Assembly: GCF_018829635.1 (NCBI RefSeq)
Contig: NZ_JAHKKG010000008.1
Span: 1 to 64,000, forward strand
From: Paractinoplanes bogorensis
Lineage (GTDB): Bacteria > Actinomycetota > Actinomycetes > Mycobacteriales > Micromonosporaceae
DNA length: 64,000 nt
Reading direction: 5' to 3'
Under the pieces are notes generated by a model. It was not told the origin of the DNA and did no database searches. It was given only the letters and a program-made list of their open reading frames with translations. The first letter of the stretch is position 1; each line of letters starts with the position of its first letter. A program made the translations under genes and the position numbers. This document shows positions 8,045-16,378 of the stretch, piece after piece.

Positions 8045-10087
8045 ATGGAAAGCTATCCGCGGCCGCATTTCGACCGTTCGCACAGCTGGGTCAGCCTCGA
8101 CGGGGAATGGGACTTCTCGTTCACCGAGCCGGTCTACGACCGCCGCATCACCGTGCCCTACGCCTGGGAGACCAGCGCCTCCGGCATCGCCGAGTTCTGG
8201 CAGCCGGTCGGGTGGTACCGCCGCGCCCTCGACGTGCCGTCCACATGGGACGGTCAGCGGATCGTGCTGCACTTCGGCGCGGTGCACCACCGGGCCACGG
8301 TCTGGGTCGACGGCACCGAGGTGGTGACCCACGAGGGCGGATACATCCCGTTCGAGGCCGACATCACCGAGGCGCTCACAGCCGATCCGGCGCACGAGGT
8401 GGTCGTCCGGGTGGAGGCCCCGGCCGACAAGCGCGAGATCGCCCATGGCAAACAACGAAGCGTTCCCCGTACGGACTACGACGGCGTCTGCTTCACGCCG
8501 TCCTCGGGGATCTGGCAGCCGGTCTGGCTGGAATCCCGTCCGGCCACTCACATCACCGGGCTCGAACTGCGCCCCACGGAGAACCTCGACGGCCTGACCG
8601 TCCGCGTCCGCACCGCGGGCCCGCACGCCGCCGGCGCGGCCGTCCGAGCCACTCTCCGCACCGCCACCGTGGGCACCACCGCGACCCCATCGGCCGGCTC
8701 GGACACTGCCGAAATGGTGCTGGACATCGCCGATCCGCGGCTGTGGAGCCCCTCCGACCCGCACCTCTATCACGTGGACGTCGAGCTGGAGACCGCCGAC
8801 GGCGTCGACCGGGTCAGCGGCTGTACCGGCCTGCGCACGGTCGAGATCCGCGGCGAGGAGATTCTGCTCAACGGCGAGCGCCTCTACGTCAAGGGAGTGC
8901 TCGACCAGGGCTACTGGCCCCGCACCGGCATCACCCCGCCCAGCGACGAGGCCATGGTCCGCGACCTGGAACTGGCGCGGGAGCTGGGCTACACCCTCGT
9001 ACGGAAGCATCTCAAGCTCGAGGACCCGCGGTTCATCCACCACGCCGATGTGATGGGCATGCTGCTGTGGTGCGAGCCCGCGTCGACCGGCACGTTCTCC
9101 GAGGCGTCGACGGCCGCGTTCGAGGCCCAGATCGAGCCGATGGTGCGGCGGGACGGCAACTCCCCGGCGATCGTGATCTGGGGTCTCTACAACGAGGAGT
9201 GGGGGCTCGACTGGGACATCCCCGGTGACCCGGCCAAGCAGGAGGCGGTCGTCACGGCGTACGGGAAACTCTCCGGTCTTGATTCGACCCGGCCGATCGT
9301 GGACAACTCGGGATGGACGCACGTCCGCACCGACCTGCTCGACTGGCACTACTACGACGAGAGCGCGATCGGGTGGGCCCGCACCCTGAACGATCTGGTC
9401 AGCGGTACGCGCGACGACTTCCCGGTCAAGCTGGGCCCCGATTTCGTGGTGCACAAGGCGCTCGCCGTGCCGTCCCAGCCGCTGCGGGGGCTGCCCAACC
9501 TCAATTCCGAGTACGGCGGCGGCTTCACCAGCGTCGAACGGGGCTGGCATCTGCGCTGGCAGACCCAGGAGTTGCGACGGCACGACCGGCTCTCCGGCTA
9601 CGTCTACACCGAGCTGTACGACATCGAGCACGAGTCGGCCGGTCTGCTCACCTTCGACCGCGAGCCCAAGGACATCGGCGGTGCCTCGCCGTCCGCCGCC
9701 AACGCGGTGACCACGCTGGTGCTCGACGTGCTGCCGGTGGCACCCGGGCGAGACGTCCTCGGCCCGGCGGCGTCGTTCGGCGCGCACGTCTCGCATCACG
9801 GGCCCGACCTGTTCGCGGGCCGGCTGACGTGGGCGTGGGGGCCGATCTACTCGACGGTCCCGAGCGGCGCCCAGGTCGAGGGCTCGTCGGTCGAGGGCTC
9901 GTCGGTCGAGGCGAAGCCGTTCGAGCTGAGCCCCGCCGTGACCGTGACCGTGACACTGCCCGACGGCTGGGCCTCCGGTCGCCTGCACGTGAACGCGGTG
10001 TCGGCGGACGGGACGGTGGCCGCCCGGGCCTGCGTCGACGTGGACCGCAGCACGGCCCCGCACGTGGGGGACGACAAGCTCGCCTGA
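8045..10087 (+). CDS. Glycoside hydrolase family 2 protein
   Basis: 680 residues with no signal peptide, so cytoplasmic. The order is the GH2 jelly-roll sugar-binding domain (residues ~1-170), Ig-like domain (~180-265) and TIM barrel (~270-560). The acid/base motif IWGLYNEE gives Asn383-Glu384, and LNSEYGG gives a likely nucleophile Glu489. It would cleave beta-galactoside, beta-glucuronide or beta-mannoside linkages in the imported sugar; specificity is not decidable. A small in-frame 15-bp duplication near residue 612-620 gives VEGSSVEGSSVE. Last gene of the importer operon. Confidence 0.92.
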   Translation: MESYPRPHFDRSHSWVSLDGEWDFSFTEPVYDRRITVPYAWETSASGIAEFWQPVGWYRRALDVPSTWDGQRIVLHFGAVHHRATVWVDGTEVVTHEGGYIPFEADITEALTADPAHEVVVRVEAPADKREIAHGKQRSVPRTDYDGVCFTPSSGIWQPVWLESRPATHITGLELRPTENLDGLTVRVRTAGPHAAGAAVRATLRTATVGTTATPSAGSDTAEMVLDIADPRLWSPSDPHLYHVDVELETADGVDRVSGCTGLRTVEIRGEEILLNGERLYVKGVLDQGYWPRTGITPPSDEAMVRDLELARELGYTLVRKHLKLEDPRFIHHADVMGMLLWCEPASTGTFSEASTAAFEAQIEPMVRRDGNSPAIVIWGLYNEEWGLDWDIPGDPAKQEAVVTAYGKLSGLDSTRPIVDNSGWTHVRTDLLDWHYYDESAIGWARTLNDLVSGTRDDFPVKLGPDFVVHKALAVPSQPLRGLPNLNSEYGGGFTSVERGWHLRWQTQELRRHDRLSGYVYTELYDIEHESAGLLTFDREPKDIGGASPSAANAVTTLVLDVLPVAPGRDVLGPAASFGAHVSHHGPDLFAGRLTWAWGPIYSTVPSGAQVEGSSVEGSSVEAKPFELSPAVTVTVTLPDGWASGRLHVNAVSADGTVAARACVDVDRSTAPHVGDDKLA

Positions 10088-10357
10088 TCAGTGTGTTGTG
10101 GCCGGGTGGCGTCGTGCACGACGCCACCCGGCCGCCGTTTCCTCATGGCCCACCATCTCGGACAGGTCCCGCATCGCCTGATAGAGGCGCCTGCGGGCCT
10201 CGTCGCGGGTGAGGCCGAGCAGCCGGGCCGCTTCGGACGTTGTCCGGCCATGGAAATACGTCGCGACGAGGATCTCGCGGCGCGGCGGCGGAAGATGCCG
10301 GAGCATCATCTCCACCGGAGGCCGCCGGCTCGTCCGCTCGGCATGTGAGGTCGGCAT
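10088..10357 (-). CDS. Stand-alone sigma-70 region 4-like protein (89 aa)
   Basis: Residues ~18-70 match sigma-70 region 4 (LPPPRREILVATYFHGRTTS then a helix-turn-helix, EAARLLGLTRDEARRRLYQAM). Region 2, needed for core binding and -10 melting in ECF sigmas, is absent. It could be a remnant of an ECF sigma factor or a small DNA-binding regulator. It lies downstream of a methyltransferase on the same strand. Its last ~11 codons run through a 34-bp perfect palindrome, so the 3' end may be decayed. Confidence 0.6.
   Translation of the reverse strand: MPTSHAERTSRRPPVEMMLRHLPPPRREILVATYFHGRTTSEAARLLGLTRDEARRRLYQAMRDLSEMVGHEETAAGWRRARRHPATTH
10100..10133. terminator. 34-bp perfect palindrome, probable bidirectional terminator
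   Basis: GGCCGGGTGGCGTCGTG (10100-10116) is followed directly by its exact reverse complement (10117-10133). It lies between the end of the GH2 gene and the convergent sigma-4-like gene, overlapping the latter's last codons. No U-tract on the plus strand apart from GTTT just after; it resembles actinobacterial I-shaped terminators working on both strands. Confidence 0.75.
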
Positions 10358-10412
10358 GACGTGAACTCTCGCCGCCCGGGCCCCCGAACTCCAGTGAGCA
10401 TCTGCGGCGTAG

Positions 10413-11204
10413 TCACCCGGTCACGCGAGCGGTGGCGGTGACGATCATGCGGTGGTGGCCGGCGGTCAGCGGGTGGCCGTCCTCGCCGGAGGCGGCCACG
10501 TCGGTGAAGCCGGCGGCGGTCAGCCAGTCGCGCAGCTCGGGGAAGGCGAACAGCCGCTTCACGAAGGTCAGCCGGCGGGCCCGCCCGTCCCGGACCACCG
10601 TCCGCTCGACCTCGAAGCGCGCGGTCACCGGGTCGAAGTGGTTGCGGTCGACCAGCATGTCGCCGTTCGCGCGCGAGGCCGTGATGCGCGACGGCGTGAA
10701 GGACATCAGGAACTTCGCCGCGTTGTCGAGGTCCATGGCGAGCCGGCCGCCGGGCCGCAGCACCCGCGCGATCTCGCTCAGCACGGCGCGGTTGGTGGCG
10801 TCGTCGAAGTAGCCGAACGCGGTGGTCCAGTTGACCACCCGGTCGAACCGGCCCGTCCACGACGGGAGCGCGCGCATGTCACCGGCGACGTATTCGACCT
10901 CGACCCCCATGGCCGCCGCGTCGGCGCGGGCCCGATCGAGAAAAACGGTCGACGAGTCGAGGCCGGTGACCCGGCAACCGCGCGCGGCCAGCTCGTTGGC
11001 CAGCACACCGTGCCCGCAAGCGAGGTCGAGCACGGTCATGCCGGGCGACAGGGCGAGCAGCCGCCAGACGAGGTCGGCGGCGTCACCGCCCCGATAGGCG
11101 GAGCCGACGACCGGCCCGTGCGTCGGTGAAGCGTCCGGCGTGGCGAAGAAATGCAGGTAGTCGTCCTCGTACATGGCCGCCGCATCGAACAGATCCGTCC
11201 CCAT
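10413..11204 (-). CDS. Class I SAM-dependent methyltransferase
   Basis: 263 residues from ATG 11204, chosen because the conserved fold begins shortly after it and upstream codons look noncoding. The SAM-binding motif I is VLDLACGHG at residue ~67, followed by a typical acidic end of strand 2 (VTGLDSS) and motif II-like DRVVNWTTAFGYF. It is a Methyltransf_11/25-type enzyme; substrate unknown. It may be cotranscribed with the sigma-4-like gene 55 bp downstream. Confidence 0.85.
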   Translation of the reverse strand: MGTDLFDAAAMYEDDYLHFFATPDASPTHGPVVGSAYRGGDAADLVWRLLALSPGMTVLDLACGHGVLANELAARGCRVTGLDSSTVFLDRARADAAAMGVEVEYVAGDMRALPSWTGRFDRVVNWTTAFGYFDDATNRAVLSEIARVLRPGGRLAMDLDNAAKFLMSFTPSRITASRANGDMLVDRNHFDPVTARFEVERTVVRDGRARRLTFVKRLFAFPELRDWLTAAGFTDVAASGEDGHPLTAGHHRMIVTATARVTG

Positions 11205-11391
11205 GTCGCCGACCGTACGGTACGGGACCGGTTTCGCCCTATGGCCCGCACCGAGGACTGGCGGGTCGACTGTGCAGATCGGTGGGTCCATCGTGAGGCT
11301 AGGTAGTCGTGAGACGGATGCGCGATCCGATCAGCGCCGGGCTTGGTCCATAAACACATGGCGGCACATGGTCGGTGGTTATGTTCAAGGC

Positions 11392-11886
11392 ATGACGATG
11401 GGCGCGCCTCACGCTCCGCAGAGCGTGTCGTTCTGCACGAGTTGCGGCACGGGCCTGCCGGATCAAGCGGCATTCTGCCCACGATGCGGCAGTCCGGCCC
11501 TCAGTGCCGATCACACGGCAAACGCGGGCTTCGGCGCCCCGCCGCCCGCGGGCCCGCCGGGTGCCTACGGGCCGCCGCCGGGGCCTCCACCGACCGCGGC
11601 CGGCTCGCGGGCCGGCGTCGGGGTCGCTCCCAGCGATCCGGTGCACTGGCTTGTACCAACCGGACGGAGTTGGCAGTCGATAGCTTCCGGCTATCTCGGC
11701 CTGTTCGGACTGTTCATCTGGATTCTCGGCCCCTTCGCGCTCGGACTCGGGATCTGGGCGGTCGTGCGCTCGTTGAATGAGCCGGGGGTGCACGGACGAG
11801 GCCGTGCGATTTTCGGCATCGTCGCCGGCGTGATCGGTACGTTGTTCATGCTGATGTTCCTGGCGAGCAGAGCCGGGCTGAGGTGA
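11392..11886 (+). CDS. Zinc-ribbon plus DUF4190-like membrane protein
   Basis: 164 residues from ATG 11392. Residues ~13-35 form a zinc ribbon (CTSCGTGLPDQAAFCPRCG), followed by a Gly/Pro-rich linker and two C-terminal transmembrane helices with the DUF4190 pattern (GYLGLFGLFIWILGP). Such proteins are common in actinobacteria and of unknown role. The next gene follows after 9 bp and is also a Pro-rich membrane protein, so the two probably form a pair. Confidence 0.8.
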   Translation: MTMGAPHAPQSVSFCTSCGTGLPDQAAFCPRCGSPALSADHTANAGFGAPPPAGPPGAYGPPPGPPPTAAGSRAGVGVAPSDPVHWLVPTGRSWQSIASGYLGLFGLFIWILGPFALGLGIWAVVRSLNEPGVHGRGRAIFGIVAGVIGTLFMLMFLASRAGLR

Positions 11887-11895
11887 TTCAGTAAG

Positions 11896-12159
11896 GTGTC
11901 GACCCCACCAGAACCACCGCCTCCGCCGGAACCCGGAGGACCGCATGGGCCTCCGCCGTACGGACCACCTCCGTCATTCCACTATCAACCGCAGCCACCG
12001 CCGGCGAACAGTGAACAGGCGCAGTTCTTCCGAGCCGGCAAATACGCACTCTGGGTCTGGATCCTGCTCGCCGTTCTGCCGATCGTCGTCATCGCCGGAT
12101 GTTGTATCAGCTGCTTCATCACCGGCGGCATCGGGGCGATCGGCGGCGGCTCCGACTAG
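11896..12159 (+). CDS. Pro-rich small membrane protein (87 aa)
   Basis: Begins at GTG 11896 with GTAAGG just upstream. The first ~40 residues are a Pro/Gly-rich tail, followed by one long hydrophobic helix (VWILLAVLPIVVIAGCCISC) and a Gly-rich end. No family recognised. It follows the zinc-ribbon membrane protein by 9 bp and is convergent with the hydrolase gene that ends 8 bp later. Confidence 0.65.
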   Translation: MSTPPEPPPPPEPGGPHGPPPYGPPPSFHYQPQPPPANSEQAQFFRAGKYALWVWILLAVLPIVVIAGCCISCFITGGIGAIGGGSD

Positions 12160-12167
12160 ACCGCGGG

Positions 12168-13001
12168 TCAGGCGAAGCGGCGGATGAAGGCCAGCGCCAC
12201 GTCGCACACCTCGCGCCACCCGCTGTCGATCGTCAGGGAATGGCCGCGCTTCTCCATCGAGGCGATCTCGGTGACGCCCGGGTTCTCCGCCTGCAGCTTG
12301 TACGCGGCCCGGTTGATGGCCGGCGGCGAGGTGTGGTCGCCGACGCCCTCGACGATCAGGAGCGGGCCCCGGCCGGGGTTGTGGTAGTCGGCCTTCGCCT
12401 CGGTCCACGGGTTCAGATTGGCCGCGGCGACCTGGAACAACGGCTCACCCGGGGCGGGCACCGCATAAGACGAGTACAGCTCCTGGGCTTCGGCCGGCGG
12501 GACCAGGTTGGCGAACGCGTACCGGAACTGGTCGAAGGTCAGCGGCACGGCCCGGTTGCGGTTCAGCGGGTTGCCCAGTGCGGGCGCCGACGAGCGCAGC
12601 ACCGAGAACGGCAGCGGCAGCACGCCCCGGAACGGCGCCGAGTCGATCGCGACCGAGGCGGCGGCCAGGCCGCGGCCGGCCAGGATCATCGTGAGCAGGC
12701 CGCCGAACGAGTGGCCGACCAGGGCCGGCGGGCGGTCCAGGCGCCCGATCACCTCGGTGTAGTGGTCGGCGACGTCGCCGATGCTCTTGCCCGCGAACAC
12801 CTCGGGGTGGGCGTTGGCCTCGGCCACGGTGTCCGGGTCGTCGGGCCAGCCGGGTGACACCGGGGCGTAGCCGTTCTCGTCGAACACGGCGGCCCAGCGG
12901 TCCCAGCTCGAGGGCAGCAGCCAGAGACCGTGGATGAAGACGACGGGCCGCCGGCCGGAGGCGTTGGCGGCGGAGATCTGCTGGTCGAGCGTGGTGTCCA
13001 T
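12168..13001 (-). CDS. Alpha/beta hydrolase
   Basis: 277 residues of the alpha/beta hydrolase fold. The nucleophile elbow is GHSFGG at residue ~97, the oxyanion HG motif is FIHGLWL near residue 23, and a late GHS (EKRGHSLTID) supplies a candidate catalytic His near residue 254. It is cytoplasmic and lone. Related to esterase/haloperoxidase-like hydrolases; substrate unknown. Confidence 0.88.
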   Translation of the reverse strand: MDTTLDQQISAANASGRRPVVFIHGLWLLPSSWDRWAAVFDENGYAPVSPGWPDDPDTVAEANAHPEVFAGKSIGDVADHYTEVIGRLDRPPALVGHSFGGLLTMILAGRGLAAASVAIDSAPFRGVLPLPFSVLRSSAPALGNPLNRNRAVPLTFDQFRYAFANLVPPAEAQELYSSYAVPAPGEPLFQVAAANLNPWTEAKADYHNPGRGPLLIVEGVGDHTSPPAINRAAYKLQAENPGVTEIASMEKRGHSLTIDSGWREVCDVALAFIRRFA

Positions 13002-13053
13002 GGCGCCACCGTACGAACCGGCGCGGCCGGTCAGCGTACGTCGGATGACGTAA

Positions 13054-14982
13054 TTACGCGGTCAGCAGGGTGGCCGGGAGCCGCTCGGTCAGCGCCTCGG
13101 CCGGCATCGGCTTGGCGAAGAAGTAGCCCTGGGCCGTGTCGCACCCGATCTCGCGCAGCGCGTCGGCCGCCTCCTGGTCCTCGACGCCCTCGGCGACCAC
13201 GGTCAGGCCGAGCCGGTGGCCGAGCTCGACCGTCGACGCGACCAGTGCCCGGCTGCTGTGGTTGGACGCGATGTCCAGCACGAACGAGCGGTCGATCTTG
13301 AGCTCGGCGATCGGCAGCACCTTGAGGTAGGTCATCGACGAGTAGCCGGTGCCGTAGTCGTCGATCGACCCCTTCACCCCCGACTCGAGGAGCCGGTGCA
13401 GCGCCTCGATCGCCGTGTCCGGGTCGTTCATCAGGGCGTACTCGGTCACCTCGATGGAGAGCAGCTCACCCGGCACACCCGTCTCGGCCAGCAACGCGGC
13501 CACCTTGCCGGGGAAGTCGGGGTCGAGCAGGCTGCGGCTGGACACGTTGACCGCGATCGGCACCCGGTGCCCGGCGTCGAGCCAGGCGCGGGCCTGCCGC
13601 AGCGCGATCAGCAGGACGTGCTCGGTGAAGCGGTGCATGAGGTTGGTGACCTCGAGCACCGGGATGAAGTCGGCCGGCGAGATCGGGCCCCGCTCGGGAT
13701 GGGTCCAGCGGGCCAGCGCCTCGACGCCGACCAGCTCGCCGGTGTCGACCGCGACCTTGGGCTGGTAGTTGAGGGTGAGCTGGCCCGGGTCGTCCAGGGC
13801 CCGGCGCAGCTCGCCCAGCAGCGACAACCGGGCCGCGACGTCCTGCCGCTGCTCCTCGCGGAACCGGTGGAAGCCGGCCCGGGTCTTCTTGGCCTCGTGC
13901 ATGGCCGTGTCGGCGTGCCGCAGCACGGTGGCCACGTCCTCGCCCTCGCGGGCGGTGTGGGCACCGATGCTGACCTCGAGGTCGACGGTGACCTCGTCGA
14001 GCACGAACGAGGTGTCGAACGCCTCGGTCAGCCGGGCCGCGATCACCTCGCCCACCTCGGGGTCGTCGTCGTGCAGGAGGACGGCGAACTCGTCGCCGCC
14101 GAGCCGGGCCACCACGTCGTCGTCCTGGCGCACCAGCGAGGCGAGCCGGCGGCCGGCCTCGACCAGCAGCAGGTCGCCGATGCGGTGCCCGAGCTGTTCG
14201 TTGACGTCGCGGAACCCGTCCACGTTGATGACCAGGACGGTCGGGTGGTCGGGCAGCGTCTGCCCGAGACGGGTGGCGAAGGCGGTGCGGTTGGGCAGCC
14301 CGGTCAGCGGGTCGGTGGCGGCCAGCCGCTCGACCTGCCGGCGGTGGGCGCGGCGGGAGAGGCCGAGGCCGATCAGCACGACGATGCCGAGCAGGAAGAC
14401 GACCAGCACGGCGCCGACCGATGTGCGCGAGTCGTGCAGCGACGCGGCCTGCTTCTTCTCGTACTCGCCCAGGTGTTCGGTCTGCTCCTGCAGAAGATGA
14501 TCGAGCATGCTCTCGTACGCGGGTTCGAGCAGGATGTCGACCGTGGTGCGCGCCGCCCCCCGGTCACCCCGGTCGAGCTCGTCGAGAAAGCCGACCAGCA
14601 CCATCTGCAGTTTGCGGTGCTGCACGGCCAGGCCTTCGGCGTTCGCCCGGTGCTCGGCGTCGATGGTGGCCATCCGGAACATGGCCGCGTCGGCCTCGGC
14701 GTGCACCGACAGCATCTTCCTACGCTCGTTGCCGCGCGGATCGAGCATGGCCGCCTGCACGGTCGCCATCTCGGTGGTGACCAGGAAGGCGGCCTTCTGG
14801 TACGCGTCGGCGTCGCTGGCCGCGGCGGCCACGCCGCGCACCAGTTCGGCCTGCTGCCAGTTGGCCACCACGGCATAGCCGGACAGGGTCGCGAGCAGCA
14901 CCGCCAGCACGACCGGCAGGGAACGCGACCTGCGCAGGATCGACACTCGCAGCCTCCCGTCCGTCCGCGACCGGCGAGGCAC
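13054..14982 (-). CDS. Membrane GGDEF-EAL cyclic di-GMP protein
   Basis: 642 residues. A transmembrane helix near 22-42, an extracytoplasmic helical sensor to ~190 and a second helix ~192-212 precede GGDEF (~220-375) and EAL (~385-630) domains. Both signatures look intact: RLGGDEF for diguanylate cyclase, and GVEALARW, NVSS, EVTEY, DDYGTGYSS and LKIDRSF for phosphodiesterase. It could therefore make or break c-di-GMP, or be switched between the two. The start may instead be a downstream GTG. A second GGDEF protein is encoded at 39311-40765. Confidence 0.92.
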   Translation of the reverse strand: MPRRSRTDGRLRVSILRRSRSLPVVLAVLLATLSGYAVVANWQQAELVRGVAAAASDADAYQKAAFLVTTEMATVQAAMLDPRGNERRKMLSVHAEADAAMFRMATIDAEHRANAEGLAVQHRKLQMVLVGFLDELDRGDRGAARTTVDILLEPAYESMLDHLLQEQTEHLGEYEKKQAASLHDSRTSVGAVLVVFLLGIVVLIGLGLSRRAHRRQVERLAATDPLTGLPNRTAFATRLGQTLPDHPTVLVINVDGFRDVNEQLGHRIGDLLLVEAGRRLASLVRQDDDVVARLGGDEFAVLLHDDDPEVGEVIAARLTEAFDTSFVLDEVTVDLEVSIGAHTAREGEDVATVLRHADTAMHEAKKTRAGFHRFREEQRQDVAARLSLLGELRRALDDPGQLTLNYQPKVAVDTGELVGVEALARWTHPERGPISPADFIPVLEVTNLMHRFTEHVLLIALRQARAWLDAGHRVPIAVNVSSRSLLDPDFPGKVAALLAETGVPGELLSIEVTEYALMNDPDTAIEALHRLLESGVKGSIDDYGTGYSSMTYLKVLPIAELKIDRSFVLDIASNHSSRALVASTVELGHRLGLTVVAEGVEDQEAADALREIGCDTAQGYFFAKPMPAEALTERLPATLLTA

Positions 14983-15069
14983 TCCGCCCCGATGATTCTC
15001 AGCATCGGACGTGCTGGGTACCGGTTGACGGGGTTCCAGGTTGCTAAACGGGTGCAGCTCGGAAAAGGG

Positions 15070-16374
15070 TCAGGCCAGGAAGGTGTCGTAGAGCAGGAAC
15101 GCGTTGAGGGCGATGATCATTGTGGCGGCTGTGCCCGCGACGAGAGTCGTGAGCGGCTTGTTGACGAAGACACCCATGATGTCCCGGCGACGGGTGAGCA
15201 TGAGCAGCGGCACCAGGGCGAACGGGATGCCGAAGGACAGCACGACCTGCGAGATGACCAGGCTGTCGGTCGGCGGCAGGCCCAGGGCGAGCACGATCAG
15301 GGCCGGGGCCATGGTGACCGCCCGCCGCAGGAACAGCGGGATGCGGCGGCGGATGAAACCCTGCATGACGACCTGGCCCGCGTACGTCCCCACGCTGCTG
15401 GACGACAGACCGGAGGCGAGCAGTGCGACCGCGAAGGCCAGGGCCGCCCCGCCGCCGATCATCCGCCCCAGCCCGTCGTGGGCCGACTGGATCGCGTCCC
15501 CGGTGGCGAACGCCGTGCCGTGGAACAGCGACGCCGCGATCACCAGCATGGCCAGGTTGATCAGGCCGGCCGCGCCCAGCCCGATCAGCACGTCGAGCCG
15601 CTGGAAGCGCAGCAGTTCCCGCTTCTCGCCGTCGTCGCGGCAGGCCACCCGCGACTTGGTCAGGGCCGAGTGCAGATAGACGACGTGCGGCATGACCGTG
15701 GCGCCGATGATGCCGCAGACCAGCAGCAGACTGTCGCCGCCGGCGAGCCGGGGGATCAGCCCCGACGCCAGCCCGGCCGGGTCGGCGCCGACCACCAGCA
15801 GGTCGTACAGGAAACCCAGGAACACGATGCCGAGCAGGCCGGCGATGGCGAGCTCGAACCGGCGGTAGCCGCGCTGCTCGAGCGCGAGGATGCCGAACGC
15901 GACGACCGCCGTGATCAGCCCGGCCGGGAAGAGCGGCACGTGGAAGAGGAGGTAGAGACCGACCGCGGCACCGAGGAACTCGGCCAGATCGGTGGCCATC
16001 GCGATGATCTCGGCCTGGACCCAGAGCCCGCGTGACACCGTACGGGGAAAATGTTCCCGGCAGAGCTCGGGCAGATCGCGTCCGGTGGCCACGCCGGCCT
16101 TGGCCGACAGGTACTGCACGAGCATGGCGGTGAGGTTGGCCAGCACGATCACCCAGGCCAGGGTGTAACCGAACTGTGCGCCCGCGGTGAAGTTGGTCGC
16201 GAAGTTCCCCGGGTCGATATAGGCGACGGCCGCGACAAAGGCCGGACCAAGAAGAGCAATCGTTCCCCGTACGCGTCCCCGCGCCCGCAATTGCCGCAAA
16301 ACGGACTCGGTGCTGACGTCAGGTGCCGGGGCGACGACGGGACGCGGCCCGTCGTCGCCCATGACCGGGCCCAT
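15070..16374 (-). CDS. mntH: Nramp-family divalent metal transporter (MntH-like)
   Basis: 434 residues, about 11 transmembrane helices. The metal-binding helix-1 motif DPGN is residues 54-57, and the helix-6 motif appears as MPHVVYLHSAL. The family imports Mn2+ or Fe2+ with protons. The ATG at 16374 is 4 bp after the stop of the GroEL-like gene on the same strand, so it appears to be the last gene of the monooxygenase operon, where it could supply iron to the diiron hydroxylase; that link is inference. An ATG at 16362 is an alternative start. Confidence 0.93.
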   Translation of the reverse strand: MGPVMGDDGPRPVVAPAPDVSTESVLRQLRARGRVRGTIALLGPAFVAAVAYIDPGNFATNFTAGAQFGYTLAWVIVLANLTAMLVQYLSAKAGVATGRDLPELCREHFPRTVSRGLWVQAEIIAMATDLAEFLGAAVGLYLLFHVPLFPAGLITAVVAFGILALEQRGYRRFELAIAGLLGIVFLGFLYDLLVVGADPAGLASGLIPRLAGGDSLLLVCGIIGATVMPHVVYLHSALTKSRVACRDDGEKRELLRFQRLDVLIGLGAAGLINLAMLVIAASLFHGTAFATGDAIQSAHDGLGRMIGGGAALAFAVALLASGLSSSSVGTYAGQVVMQGFIRRRIPLFLRRAVTMAPALIVLALGLPPTDSLVISQVVLSFGIPFALVPLLMLTRRRDIMGVFVNKPLTTLVAGTAATMIIALNAFLLYDTFLA

Positions 16375-16378
16375 GGAG

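Noticed and set aside
13216..16035. 939-codon open frame on the plus strand opposite the GGDEF-EAL and Nramp genes
   Set aside because: Composition-driven antisense frame; the minus strand carries clear GGDEF, EAL and Nramp motifs.
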